Positions 17,513 through 26,086 of a DNA stretch of 31,852 nt are shown one piece after another (position 1 is the stretch's first letter; every line of letters starts with the position of its first letter). Source of the DNA: JBCBKZ01 sp039026975 (lineage in GTDB: Bacteria > Bacteroidota > Bacteroidia > J057); assembly GCA_039026975.1 (NCBI GenBank), contig JBCCLI010000020.1:1-31852 (forward strand), given 5' to 3'. Made by a program: the position numbers and the translations under genes. The notes under the pieces were generated by a model. That model did no database searches and had not been told where the DNA came from. It was given only the letters and a program-made list of their open reading frames with translations.

Positions 17513-17530
17513 TAAATGACCGTTCATTTA
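17513..17530. promoter_or_regulatory. Operator-like dyad upstream of the Kelch/PKD gene
   Basis: TAAATGACCGTTCATTTA has perfect seven-base arms around CCGT. The centre TGACCGTTCA resembles the partly symmetric operators bound by many TetR-family repressors. It lies 95 bases before the start at 17626, in a 296-base intergenic stretch with no other recognisable feature. Whether a protein binds it is inference. Confidence 0.35.
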
Positions 17531-17625
17531 ACAGGGAATTTATCTTGAATTGGTTTTTGGAGATTATTCACATTAAAAATCCCTGAATTTGAAGTATCTA
17601 CGTTTCAAAAATTATTGTACACATT

Positions 17626-20600
17626 ATGACAATTAGCATTAATCGGCTACGAGCTCTTATGCCAGCGAGATTAATACTGTGTGCCCTCTTGCTATGGACT
17701 ATCTTACCTACGTCCGCACAGAATTGGCAGAATCTTGGACCTTATACTGGATCAGCACCTTGCGAAACACATGAAGCCGCTTTTGTAGAGGTAAATGGAA
17801 AGGGATATTTATTCCCTGGACGAGAAAGCGGAAGTTGTAACATCACTATTTTTGACCCTTCTGACAATACCTGGACGGAGGGACCTGAAATGACCAGGCA
17901 AATTCACCACGTGCAACCTGTAGTGATAGGCACTAAAATCTATTTAATCGGAGGATTCGAAGGCGGATTTCCTGATGAAACGCCAGTAGACTCCGTCTAT
18001 ATTTTTGAAACTGCTAATAACACCTGGTCAGCTGGACCTGAAATTCCAGTTGCAAGAAGGAGGGGTTCTGCTGGTGCAGTGCTATACAATGGGAAAATTT
18101 ATGTAGTCTGTGGAATCCAAAACGGCCATGAAGATGGTCATGTAGCTTGGCTGGATGAATTTGATCCTACCACAGGTACTTTTACTACTCTTTCTGATGC
18201 CCCTCAAGCTAGAGATCATTTCCAAGCCGCAGTTATAGGAGATGAGCTTGTAGTAATAGCGGGAAGGCGTACCAACGCAAATGGGCCAAATGGTATCCAT
18301 CAGGATCCAGTGGTGGATGTAGAGAAATATAACTTTACCTCCGGTACTTGGTCTCAATTAGGGGATGCGAGTGATATGCCCCTAGAAAGAGCTGGGACTT
18401 TTGTAGTGGTAACTGGAGATAGCGTCATAGTAATGGGGGGCGAAAGCCGTAACCAGAAGGTAGCTCACTCCGAGGTAGCTGCATTCAGAACTTCCTCTGA
18501 TACATGGGCAGAAATGGATTCCATGAGCGCAGGAAGACACGGCACCGGGGCATTTCTTTTAGACAATGTGATTTACACGGCAGCTGGCGCTCGTGAAAGA
18601 GGAAGTACGCTCTTAGAACTAACAAGTGCTAGTTTTGCAGAATCATATGTTATTCCTACCGCACCACAAAATCAACCGCCAACAGCTGCTTTTTCAGTAA
18701 GTGCCAGCTCAGGAACAGCTCCATTAACTGTCAATTTTGATGCTTCCGCTTCTTCTGATAGTGATGGAACTATTGCTGCTTACATCTGGGATTTTGGGAC
18801 AGGAGATTCCGCTACGGGGGTTACTACTTCTTTTACTTACACCACAGCAGGCACCTATAATGCTGTATTGGCGGTAGTAGATGATGCCAGTGATACTTCT
18901 CGTACTACCCAAACTATCACTGTACAGGAAGTAGTGATAGGAACTGACGTATGGCTGGAAGCAGAGTGCGGGACTGTGGGACAAAATTGGAGAATAGTAC
19001 AGGATGTGTCAGCCTCTGACCAAAAGTATGTAGTCTTCCCTGACGGAAGGAGCCTAAATGAAGCTCCTACTGATGAAGTAGACATCATTACATATACTTT
19101 CCAGGTGTCTGAAGGAGCTACATATAAAATATTTGCCAGAGCACTTATCCCTAACTCTGATGATGATTCTTTTTGGTTTAAAATTGATGATACGGATTGG
19201 GTTAAGTGGAACAGAGCCACACCAGGGACTGTGTTTGACTGGTATGAAGTAACCAATGACGACTTAAGTAATGATCCACCAGTTACCTATAGTCTTTCTG
19301 AAGGATCACATACACTTTCTATTTCATACCGTGAGGATGGTGCCCTGTTAGATAAGATTTATATCACTAAAGACGGAACCCTTCCTACAGGTGCTGGAGG
19401 TACAGCTAATAACTGTACAACCCCAGCTAACCTAAATCCGTTAGCTGCTTTCACCCTTAATCCTTCAACAGGAACAGCTCCATTAGATATAACCTTAGAT
19501 GCATCCAACTCATCTGATCTGGATGGTACTATAGTGAAGTATAAGTGGGAGTTTGGAGATGGAGAATCTGACTCTTCTGGTCAGATAGTAGAGCATCTAT
19601 ACTTTTTAGGGCAGGAGTACACTACTACTTTAACTGTAACAGATGATGGAGGGAGAATAGGTATACAAACCTTTACCTTTACGCTGGCCGAACCTGATAA
19701 TTATCCACCCAGAGCTGAGGTAACTACTTCTATACTGGAAGGTCCCGCTCCATTAACAGTAGATTTTGATGCAAGTAACTCAGAGGATATAGACGGTAAC
19801 ATAACCAGCTATGACTGGGAGTTTGGAGATGGAACGGATGATAATGGAGCTACTGTTAGCCATACGTATACCACTTCAGGGATTTATACAGCCACTGTGA
19901 CCATCACTGATAATGATGATGCGGAAACTGTTGAAACCTTCACTGTGAGAGTAAATGCCTTACCTGTAGCTAGCTTCACGGTAAATCCTACTACGCCTGT
20001 AACCAGCCTGGTAACCCAGTTTGATGCGAGTGCTACGGTGGATCCGGATGGAGTAGTGGTAAGCCATACATGGGATTTTGGGGATGGAGGTACTGCTACA
20101 GGTGAGATTGTAGAATATACCTATACTTCCTTTGGAACATTTGATGTACAACTTATTGCGGTAGATGATGCAGGATCTGCGGACACTGCCGTAGTATCAG
20201 TAACCGTTAATGGCAAGCCCACTTCAGCATTCACCCTGAATCCTACAAGCGGTCAGGCTCCCCTGCAAGTGAGCGTAGATGGCAGCACCTCTGCAGACGC
20301 AGATGGTACCATTGTAAGCTATGCATGGGACTTTGGAGATGGTGAAACAGCTACAGGAGTATCAGCAAGTAACTTATTTGATGAGGAAGGGACCTTTATA
20401 GTTTCCCTTATAGTATCAGATAATTTAGGGGCAACAGATACTTCTACTACTACCATCACCATTAGTGCAGCACCTAATATAGCGCCTACAGCAGCTTTTT
20501 CTGTAACGCCAGATACGGGTGCAGCGCCTATCACCATTACCTTTAATGCCACCTCTTCCACTGACTCAGATGGAACTGTAGCTTCCTATGACTGGGATTT

Positions 20601-21300
20601 CGGGGATGGGAATACAGGAACAGGACAGATAACCACACATTCCTATGCAAATGGGGGGACTCTTACCGTCCAGCTGGTGATAACAGATGATGATGGAGCC
20701 ACAGATACGGCTACCTTCACCCTGACCTTGACCCAGTCTCCTAACGAGTTACCTACTGCCAGCTTTACTGCAAATAATCAGTTGGATACTCTTCAGGGAT
20801 CAGCTCCATTTAATGTACTCTTTAACGCAAGTAGTTCAGCAGATCCTGACGGAAGCATTGCTTCTTACCTATGGGATTTTGGAGATGATACAGAAGGTTC
20901 AGGAATTCTGGTTCAGCATCAGTATGCTAATCAAGGTACTTTCCTGGCTATACTGACAGTGACAGATAACAGAGGTCAGACTGCCACAGACACTTTAGTA
21001 GTGGTGGTGAGTGGTACCGTAGGGATAGCAGATGACTTGACAACGCTGGATGTCTTCTATCCAAATCCATTGACTGATAGTCGTGAGTTAACTATAGGGT
21101 ATAGCCTTAAGAAAGCAGGTAGAGTGACGTATGAGATCAGAAACTACCTAGGTCAGCAAGTATGGACCACTCAGAGAATGGTAGGTGCCGGTAATATTCA
21201 GGAAGTATTTGACCTTCCAAGAATAGCCCCGGGTGCATATATATTTATTCTGAGGGCGCCAGAGGGGAATAAAGGACAGAAGTTTCTGGTAGCAGAATAA
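17626..21300 (+). CDS. Secreted Kelch / PKD / CBM-like protein with T9SS sorting domain
   Basis: Large extracellular or surface-attached protein of 1224 residues, probably for binding or processing glycans or for adhesion. It has a signal peptide (about 1-31, ending PTSAQ) and a Kelch beta-propeller (about 33-335) with five visible blades marked by DNTW, NNTW, TGTF, SGTW and SDTW. PKD domain 1 lies at 349-435. A CBM6/35-like jelly-roll follows at 440-590 (VWLEAECGTVGQNW..., YKIFARALIPN). Six more PKD domains at about 600-1128 each repeat a W(D/E)FG(D/T) core and a DxDGxI/V turn. The last 85 residues are a type A T9SS sorting domain (FYPNPLTDSRELTI, YEIRNYLGQQVW, PGAYIFIL), so export should use the type IX system. 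No catalytic motif of a known hydrolase is visible; a galactose-oxidase-like propeller is possible but unproven. Confidence 0.9.
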   Translation: MTISINRLRALMPARLILCALLLWTILPTSAQNWQNLGPYTGSAPCETHEAAFVEVNGKGYLFPGRESGSCNITIFDPSDNTWTEGPEMTRQIHHVQPVVIGTKIYLIGGFEGGFPDETPVDSVYIFETANNTWSAGPEIPVARRRGSAGAVLYNGKIYVVCGIQNGHEDGHVAWLDEFDPTTGTFTTLSDAPQARDHFQAAVIGDELVVIAGRRTNANGPNGIHQDPVVDVEKYNFTSGTWSQLGDASDMPLERAGTFVVVTGDSVIVMGGESRNQKVAHSEVAAFRTSSDTWAEMDSMSAGRHGTGAFLLDNVIYTAAGARERGSTLLELTSASFAESYVIPTAPQNQPPTAAFSVSASSGTAPLTVNFDASASSDSDGTIAAYIWDFGTGDSATGVTTSFTYTTAGTYNAVLAVVDDASDTSRTTQTITVQEVVIGTDVWLEAECGTVGQNWRIVQDVSASDQKYVVFPDGRSLNEAPTDEVDIITYTFQVSEGATYKIFARALIPNSDDDSFWFKIDDTDWVKWNRATPGTVFDWYEVTNDDLSNDPPVTYSLSEGSHTLSISYREDGALLDKIYITKDGTLPTGAGGTANNCTTPANLNPLAAFTLNPSTGTAPLDITLDASNSSDLDGTIVKYKWEFGDGESDSSGQIVEHLYFLGQEYTTTLTVTDDGGRIGIQTFTFTLAEPDNYPPRAEVTTSILEGPAPLTVDFDASNSEDIDGNITSYDWEFGDGTDDNGATVSHTYTTSGIYTATVTITDNDDAETVETFTVRVNALPVASFTVNPTTPVTSLVTQFDASATVDPDGVVVSHTWDFGDGGTATGEIVEYTYTSFGTFDVQLIAVDDAGSADTAVVSVTVNGKPTSAFTLNPTSGQAPLQVSVDGSTSADADGTIVSYAWDFGDGETATGVSASNLFDEEGTFIVSLIVSDNLGATDTSTTTITISAAPNIAPTAAFSVTPDTGAAPITITFNATSSTDSDGTVASYDWDFGDGNTGTGQITTHSYANGGTLTVQLVITDDDGATDTATFTLTLTQSPNELPTASFTANNQLDTLQGSAPFNVLFNASSSADPDGSIASYLWDFGDDTEGSGILVQHQYANQGTFLAILTVTDNRGQTATDTLVVVVSGTVGIADDLTTLDVFYPNPLTDSRELTIGYSLKKAGRVTYEIRNYLGQQVWTTQRMVGAGNIQEVFDLPRIAPGAYIFILRAPEGNKGQKFLVAE

Positions 21301-21354
21301 GGAAATGCTCGTGCATGTCGGGAAATAAATGCTTCATCTGTGTATATTTCCCTC

Positions 21355-22050
21355 ATGCACGCAGATAATACAGCCAACATCTGGGTACTTATACCCACTT
21401 ATAATGAAGCAGCTGTCATCCGTTCTACGGTAATGGATGTCCTAAGCTACGGGTATAAGGTAATCCTGATAGATGATGGGTCTACAGATAATACTCGGGA
21501 GTCCTTACAAGGGCTCCCGATTACTTTTTTACACCATAAAACTAACCTAGGTCAGGGAGCAGCCTTAGAAACAGGTATGGCCTTCGCCAGAAAATATAAG
21601 CCAGAAGTGATCGTCCACTTTGATGCAGATGGTCAACACCAAGCCGCAGATATACCCCCTCTGGTAGCTCCTATTCTCCAGGGAGAAGCAGAGGTAGTAC
21701 AAGGGTCCCGCTTCTTAAGCTACCCCCCTGCAGGACCCCTTTCTATGGCTCGTAAAGTTCTCCTAAGACTAGCAGTCATTTTCCATGCCCTTCTAACCGG
21801 TATTTGGCTGAGTGATGCCCACAACGGCTTACGTGCCTTACATAAGACTGCCTACCAAAAGATTCATTTCTCCCTGCCGGGAATGGGACATGCGACAGAG
21901 TTTTTAATGGAAGTGAAGAAACACGGACTCAGTATTAGGGAAGTCCCTGTAAGGGTGGCTTACACGCCCTATTCCCTTCAGAAAGGCCAGCAGCTACTGA
22001 ATGCTTTCCACATTCTTCAAGAAGTATTGCTAAAGAGAGGTCTATCATGA
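21355..22050 (+). CDS. Family 2 glycosyltransferase (polyprenyl-phosphate sugar synthase type)
   Basis: GT-A fold glycosyltransferase, similar to dolichyl-phosphate mannose synthases and bacterial polyprenyl-phosphate glycosyltransferases. Visible motifs are VLIPTYNEA at the N terminus, the nucleotide-binding IDDGSTDNT (39-47), the metal-binding FDADGQHQ (89-96) and QGSRFL. It lacks C-terminal membrane helices, so the enzyme is cytosolic and membrane-peripheral. An ATG at 21355 begins five codons inside a GTG-initiated frame (21340) and gives the usual N terminus. It follows the PKD gene by 54 bases on the same strand. Such genes are often followed by a small DUF2304 membrane protein; here only an 11-codon frame overlaps its stop. 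Confidence 0.9.
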   Translation: MHADNTANIWVLIPTYNEAAVIRSTVMDVLSYGYKVILIDDGSTDNTRESLQGLPITFLHHKTNLGQGAALETGMAFARKYKPEVIVHFDADGQHQAADIPPLVAPILQGEAEVVQGSRFLSYPPAGPLSMARKVLLRLAVIFHALLTGIWLSDAHNGLRALHKTAYQKIHFSLPGMGHATEFLMEVKKHGLSIREVPVRVAYTPYSLQKGQQLLNAFHILQEVLLKRGLS

Positions 22051-22082
22051 AGCTCATGCAGCTCTTAGCTGTCCAGGAATGA
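22047..22082 (+). pseudogene. Possible start of a lost DUF2304-like gene
   Basis: An ATG overlaps the glycosyltransferase stop (ATGA) and opens an 11-codon frame, MKLMQLLAVQE, ending in TGA. Its position, translational coupling and opening residues resemble the beginning of the small membrane protein (DUF2304) that usually follows this type of glycosyltransferase. The hydrophobic body is missing. It could also be chance. Confidence 0.25.
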
Positions 22083-22121
22083 TGGCCTGACTAGCTGTCA
22101 TTGGAAGAGATAGAAAATCCT

Positions 22122-23210
22122 TTAGTTTGAAAAAGCATACTTACAGGCAGTGTAAAGCCCCTTAGCAGCCTGATCATAATTGAAATAATCCTTAGTACCT
22201 ACTCCGTTTTGGGAAAAGGTTTTCCATAGGCTTGCATCATTTAGTAACTGCTCACAGTGCCTAACCCATTCATCAGGGTTAGTGTCCAGAATAAAGCCAT
22301 TCTTATTATGTAGGACCAGGTCATCTTTACAGCCTGCATAAGGGGTAGAGATCACGGGTGTACCACTGATAAGAGCCTCATTAGCTACCAAGCCCCAGGC
22401 ATCATGGGCGGTGGTAAATAGCATAATTTTAGACTTTGCGTAGTAGGTAGGTAATTGATCAGGTTGGACAAAGCCCGGATAATCATAGGTCAGATTTGCC
22501 GTGTCTAATGCGGAGAGAAACTCTTCTTTTAAGGGCCCACTACCTATAATTAGCAGCCGCAAGTCAGGTTTCTTTTCGGCTAGTTTGCTAGCTACTTTGG
22601 TAAAAAAGAAAGGAAGCTTCAGTTCGTGAAACCTCCCTATAAACATGAGGTCATAGGGGCGCTCTGCCAGTGGAAAATTATGTGTGTAAAGGGTATCATC
22701 AGCACATAACTGGCTATCAAACAATCTTTCCTCGGCTATGCCATAGCTTCTGTACAGGTCGGCAGTATGTTTTCCAGGACCTACGAAGGCATGGGTATGC
22801 TTGAAAACCATTTTTCTCACTGCCGTGTGCAGCTTACTCAGTTTACTTTGTAAGTACAGCCAGTCATCAAAAAGGATAATGTGTTTTCTCTTATGAATGA
22901 CAGAGAATAACCAGCTCATCAGGTAGGTGGGATTAAATCCCTGGGTGATGATGATATCAGGGTCTATTCTTTTTAGGTTATTCCAAACATCTGGATTAAA
23001 GTGGATGTAATTGATTCCATCTCCTTTCTTGAGAAAGCGTTCTTTCAAAAAAATGTGATTTTGGGGAAATCTGTTTAAAGACCAGTCTCTATTAGGTTCG
23101 CGGTAGGTACTGTAGAGGACATGAACCTCATCCTGTTGAAAATCAGAAAGTCGAGCAAAAACGGGATCTCTATATGGAGTGGGGGCTACCGTAATTACGG
23201 CTATTCTCAT
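22122..23210 (-). CDS. GT-B glycosyltransferase (family 4-like)
   Basis: Cytosolic glycosyltransferase with a two-Rossmann GT-B architecture, probably adding a sugar to a lipid-linked surface glycan. The N-terminal half starts MRIAVITVAPTPYRDPVF. The C-terminal half has the donor-side signatures LMFIGRFHELKLPFF, LRLLIIGSGPLKEEF and DAWGLVANEALISGTPVIS. The last places Asp where most family members have the first Glu of the EX7E motif, keeping the second (ANE). The frame extends upstream to a TTG at 23228, but the ATG at 23210 gives the standard N terminus at 362 residues. The HAD phosphatase gene lies 92 bases upstream on the same strand, so the two may be co-transcribed. Acceptor and donor sugars cannot be told. 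Confidence 0.9.
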   Translation of the reverse strand: MRIAVITVAPTPYRDPVFARLSDFQQDEVHVLYSTYREPNRDWSLNRFPQNHIFLKERFLKKGDGINYIHFNPDVWNNLKRIDPDIIITQGFNPTYLMSWLFSVIHKRKHIILFDDWLYLQSKLSKLHTAVRKMVFKHTHAFVGPGKHTADLYRSYGIAEERLFDSQLCADDTLYTHNFPLAERPYDLMFIGRFHELKLPFFFTKVASKLAEKKPDLRLLIIGSGPLKEEFLSALDTANLTYDYPGFVQPDQLPTYYAKSKIMLFTTAHDAWGLVANEALISGTPVISTPYAGCKDDLVLHNKNGFILDTNPDEWVRHCEQLLNDASLWKTFSQNGVGTKDYFNYDQAAKGLYTACKYAFSN

Positions 23211-23302
23211 AGGAAGTAATGGTTTCAAGAAATAAATCTCGTAAGGAAACCAGACCTTTCCTTCACGAGCTGATAAACATTCTTACGGGTGATCAAATTT
23301 GA

Positions 23303-23893
23303 TTATTTTTTGAAGGCTTTGTAATGCTTTTCATCTGCTAATGCCAACATAGCTTTATCTCCAGATGAATTTCCATAGGCTATGACAGGCTCATACTGGC
23401 TGATATCCACCATTTCCTTAATTCGTTTTACCTTTTCTTTTCCATTACAGTTAGGGGTAGCAAATGAGCCTTCATAAATCCCTGCATTATACTGCAGCCT
23501 GGTTCCAATACATTCGATGTCATAGTAATCGCAGAATGGCTTCACCCAAACATCCAGAGAAGCTGAGACTACTATAATCCTTGCCTCATCATCCAGGTAG
23601 GCTTTTAACTGTTTCATAGCATCTTCATAGGTAATGAAGTGAATGACTTTATGGAAGTATAGTTTCCCCGCATCAAAAAGATCCTCTCTTGTCCATCCCT
23701 TATAAAAGTGGTTCAGCAATTTCTGTTTTGCCATGGAACGGGGGTACAGTCTTAACCATGCGAGGAAAAGAATGTGAACATTCAGAATTAACCCACCTAT
23801 AAATCTATCTTTGCCATGGGTAAATCTAAAAAACTCGAACAAAGTATCTTTTTGGGTAATGGTACCATCAAAGTCAAATAGCACCAGTTTCAT
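23303..23893 (-). CDS. HAD-IB family phosphatase (SerB-like)
   Basis: Small-molecule phosphatase of the haloacid dehalogenase superfamily, subclass IB. All motifs are present in 196 residues: motif I DFDGT (7-11, nucleophile D7 and acid/base D9), motif II VVSAS (108-112), a motif III lysine near GKEK (151-154) and the terminal GNSSGD (174-179). A helical cap lies between motifs I and II, with a hydrophobic stretch (FIGGLILNVHILFLAWL, about 31-47) that may touch the membrane. Neighbouring glycosyltransferases suggest a role on a phosphorylated sugar or lipid intermediate. Phosphoserine phosphatase-like activity cannot be excluded. No secretion signal is visible. Confidence 0.88.
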   Translation of the reverse strand: MKLVLFDFDGTITQKDTLFEFFRFTHGKDRFIGGLILNVHILFLAWLRLYPRSMAKQKLLNHFYKGWTREDLFDAGKLYFHKVIHFITYEDAMKQLKAYLDDEARIIVVSASLDVWVKPFCDYYDIECIGTRLQYNAGIYEGSFATPNCNGKEKVKRIKEMVDISQYEPVIAYGNSSGDKAMLALADEKHYKAFKK

Positions 23894-24142
23894 AGCATTT
23901 AATTCTTGACAGGGTGAGAATAAAGCCTTGTTTACTCTTTGATCATGGTTAAAGGCTACTAGTTACAAAAAGCCTACGGAAGGTCAGAAGCCCTACCCGT
24001 TTTTCCGCTAAATTACAGGCTTTCATTCGGAAAGGGTACAAGCTAACTCCCACATGTAGTATTTTCTACTTCAAACCAAGACTTGGGGAAATTAACTCTC
24101 TTTTCCTAAAGAATAAAGAACGGAGGGATAGTTATATATGAC

Positions 24143-25588
24143 TTAATAGGCATTATCTTCCCCTTTGAATACATTTAAGATGGTTTGAATGATAATCTTA
24201 ATATCCAACCAAAAGCTCCAGTTTTCTATATACCAGTGATCATATTCTACTCTCTTTTCCATCAGATAAGGATCTGAGGTTTCACCTCTATAGCCATTAA
24301 TCTGGGCGTGTCCTGTAATGCCAGGAGTGATGAAATATCTGTAGAGGTACTTCTCTATTTGAGGGGCATATTCATCATTCAATGGGATGGGGTGGGGGCG
24401 AGGCCCTACCACAGACATATGTCCCAGGAATACATTGATAAACTGAGGGAGCTCATCGAGGCTAGTCTTACGTAGAAACTTCCCAATTTTTGTAATTCTT
24501 GGGTCATCTTTTGTGGCTTGCTTGTACTTAGCCTCAGGTGGCTGCACGTACATGGTCCTGAACTTGTATACCAGGAACTCCTTATTTTTTCTACCTGACC
24601 TTTTCTGCTTGAAAAAAACAGGCCCTTTAGACTCTAACTTTATAAGAATTCCCACTACAAATATCACTGGAAGTACCACAAAAATGAGAGAAAAGGTAGA
24701 AAATGTAAAATCGAATGCCCGCTTGGAAAGCCTGCTTAACATAGGCTTTAGCGGCTGTTTTTTAAGTGTGATAATGGGAGTAGACCCATAGAAGTCCACA
24801 GTGATATCTTCCCCTTCTAACACTTCTAATTCAGGAGAGTCTTTTAAATAAATATACCTGTTTTCGCTTTTCTCAAGAACCTTCACATCTTTCACTATCT
24901 TAAAATAGATGTAGTGGTTATCTGCAAAGTCTATTAAGTCTTCCAGAATAGTAGTGTTCTGCACAGGAAGCGCAAAGTAAATTTCGCTTATATCATTCTC
25001 CAGACAAAAGGCTTTAAAACGGTAGATCTGCTCATCATCAAAATATCCGTCTCCCGCATAGGCTATTTCATTAAAATCGTCATACCTAAGGGCTGAAATA
25101 CGTACATCAGAAAAGAAAGAGATAAGATCATCTACAGTACCCCCACCGCCTACTACCACTACTCGAAAGTTTCTATGAAGTAAGCGTCTGTATTTATATC
25201 CCAGGATGAGGAGAAAGCGGATGAAAAAAATACTTACCCCCGCATATATGGTTGCAAATAGGATAAACTTATCAGAAAAGGAGTATTGGGTTAAGTAAAA
25301 GGCGTAAAGGAGAGTGAATACTACCTGTGCCACCAGGGTGTAAGGGAACCTGTTAATGAGAACCTCAAAGCTGAAAATAAACTCCTGCTTGTAGAGATTA
25401 TTAAAACCAGCCAGACAAACCCATAGTAAACTGAATATGATAAAGAATGATAGATAGTGGTCTTCATTGACCTGCTCCATTCCAAAAATAACCCAATATG
25501 ATAGTTTGCAGGAAAGGTAGGCGAGCAAAAAGTCCGTGATAATAGCCAGTAGCTTATAAGCTGAATGGTTGTACGTATGCCGCTCCAT
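24143..25588 (-). CDS. Undecaprenyl-phosphate sugar-1-phosphate transferase (WcaJ/WbaP-like)
   Basis: Initiating enzyme for lipid-linked exopolysaccharide or O-antigen repeats; it moves a sugar-1-phosphate from a nucleotide sugar to undecaprenyl phosphate at the inner membrane. The 481 residues have four N-terminal membrane helices (within about 12-130) and a Rossmann-like domain with VVVVGGGG (143-150). A re-entrant helix (about 289-318, FDFTFSTFSLIF) is followed by the catalytic bacterial sugar transferase domain with KFRTM (342-346), the catalytic pair DE (378-379, in TSLDELPQF), VGPRP (394-398) and the C-terminal PGITGHAQINGYRG. It is divergent from the Wza-like gene across 498 bases. The sugar cannot be predicted; glucose-1-P and galactose-1-P are common for this family. 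Confidence 0.95.
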   Translation of the reverse strand: MERHTYNHSAYKLLAIITDFLLAYLSCKLSYWVIFGMEQVNEDHYLSFFIIFSLLWVCLAGFNNLYKQEFIFSFEVLINRFPYTLVAQVVFTLLYAFYLTQYSFSDKFILFATIYAGVSIFFIRFLLILGYKYRRLLHRNFRVVVVGGGGTVDDLISFFSDVRISALRYDDFNEIAYAGDGYFDDEQIYRFKAFCLENDISEIYFALPVQNTTILEDLIDFADNHYIYFKIVKDVKVLEKSENRYIYLKDSPELEVLEGEDITVDFYGSTPIITLKKQPLKPMLSRLSKRAFDFTFSTFSLIFVVLPVIFVVGILIKLESKGPVFFKQKRSGRKNKEFLVYKFRTMYVQPPEAKYKQATKDDPRITKIGKFLRKTSLDELPQFINVFLGHMSVVGPRPHPIPLNDEYAPQIEKYLYRYFITPGITGHAQINGYRGETSDPYLMEKRVEYDHWYIENWSFWLDIKIIIQTILNVFKGEDNAY

Positions 25589-26086
25589 ATGTTAACTGGT
25601 ATGCTAAGTATAAATGCTGAGATAAATCCTTGCGATAATTAGTAGAGTACCCTCCTGTTATCTCATAATCATGATTTCCCAAATCCTAAATACTGTCAAT
25701 TTCCCTAAAATAAAACAGTCAATAAGCTAGATTCTTATAGTGTTATATTAAATATACATTTTAAATAATTAAACTATAAAATCTTCTAATTATTGAAAAA
25801 TAATAAACATGTGATACCAATATCATGGAATTTGCATGGTTAATCGAGTTTCAATAGATATATAGCAGTAAGATTAACCCGAATGGCTATTAATTACCCC
25901 CAAACGGTAAAGGCTAAAACAGGAACATCTCGTTTTTTTTAAAAGTTAATTTTTGTGTGACTTCTTTACCCTTGAATTATCTCAAAAATGGATTTAATGA
26001 GCAATAAATCTTAAAATTTCTAGGTTAGAAGAGGTAAGAAATATCAGAACAATAAATAGTTAATCCACTAGTTAGAAAGAAAGTAT
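25589..26086. other. Long AT-rich divergent intergenic region of the polysaccharide locus
   Basis: It should hold the promoters of the sugar-phosphate transferase (left) and the export genes (right). I see no reading frame with coding character, no RNA gene and no full TTTG/TAnnTTTG promoter on either strand. Two features are visible: several poly-A/T runs (around 25738-25800 and 25930-25945) and a weak inverted repeat TGATA-CCAA-TATCA at 25812-25825. AGAAAG before 26087 is the likely ribosome-binding site of the Wza-like gene. Confidence 0.5.

Noticed and set aside
17339..17625. Possible standard promoter before the Kelch/PKD gene
   Set aside because: TAnnTTTG-like sequences here (for example TACGTTTC near 17600) lack a -33 TTTG at suitable spacing, so I do not annotate one.
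18661..21010. Repeated DNA over the PKD array as a possible tandem repeat or recombination hotspot
   Set aside because: The similarity is at protein level; the units have diverged in DNA and in length, so this is an old domain array and not a DNA repeat element.
25812..25825. Inverted repeat TGATA-CCAA-TATCA in the divergent intergenic region
   Set aside because: Five-base arms in very AT-rich DNA are expected by chance, and no promoter element overlaps it.
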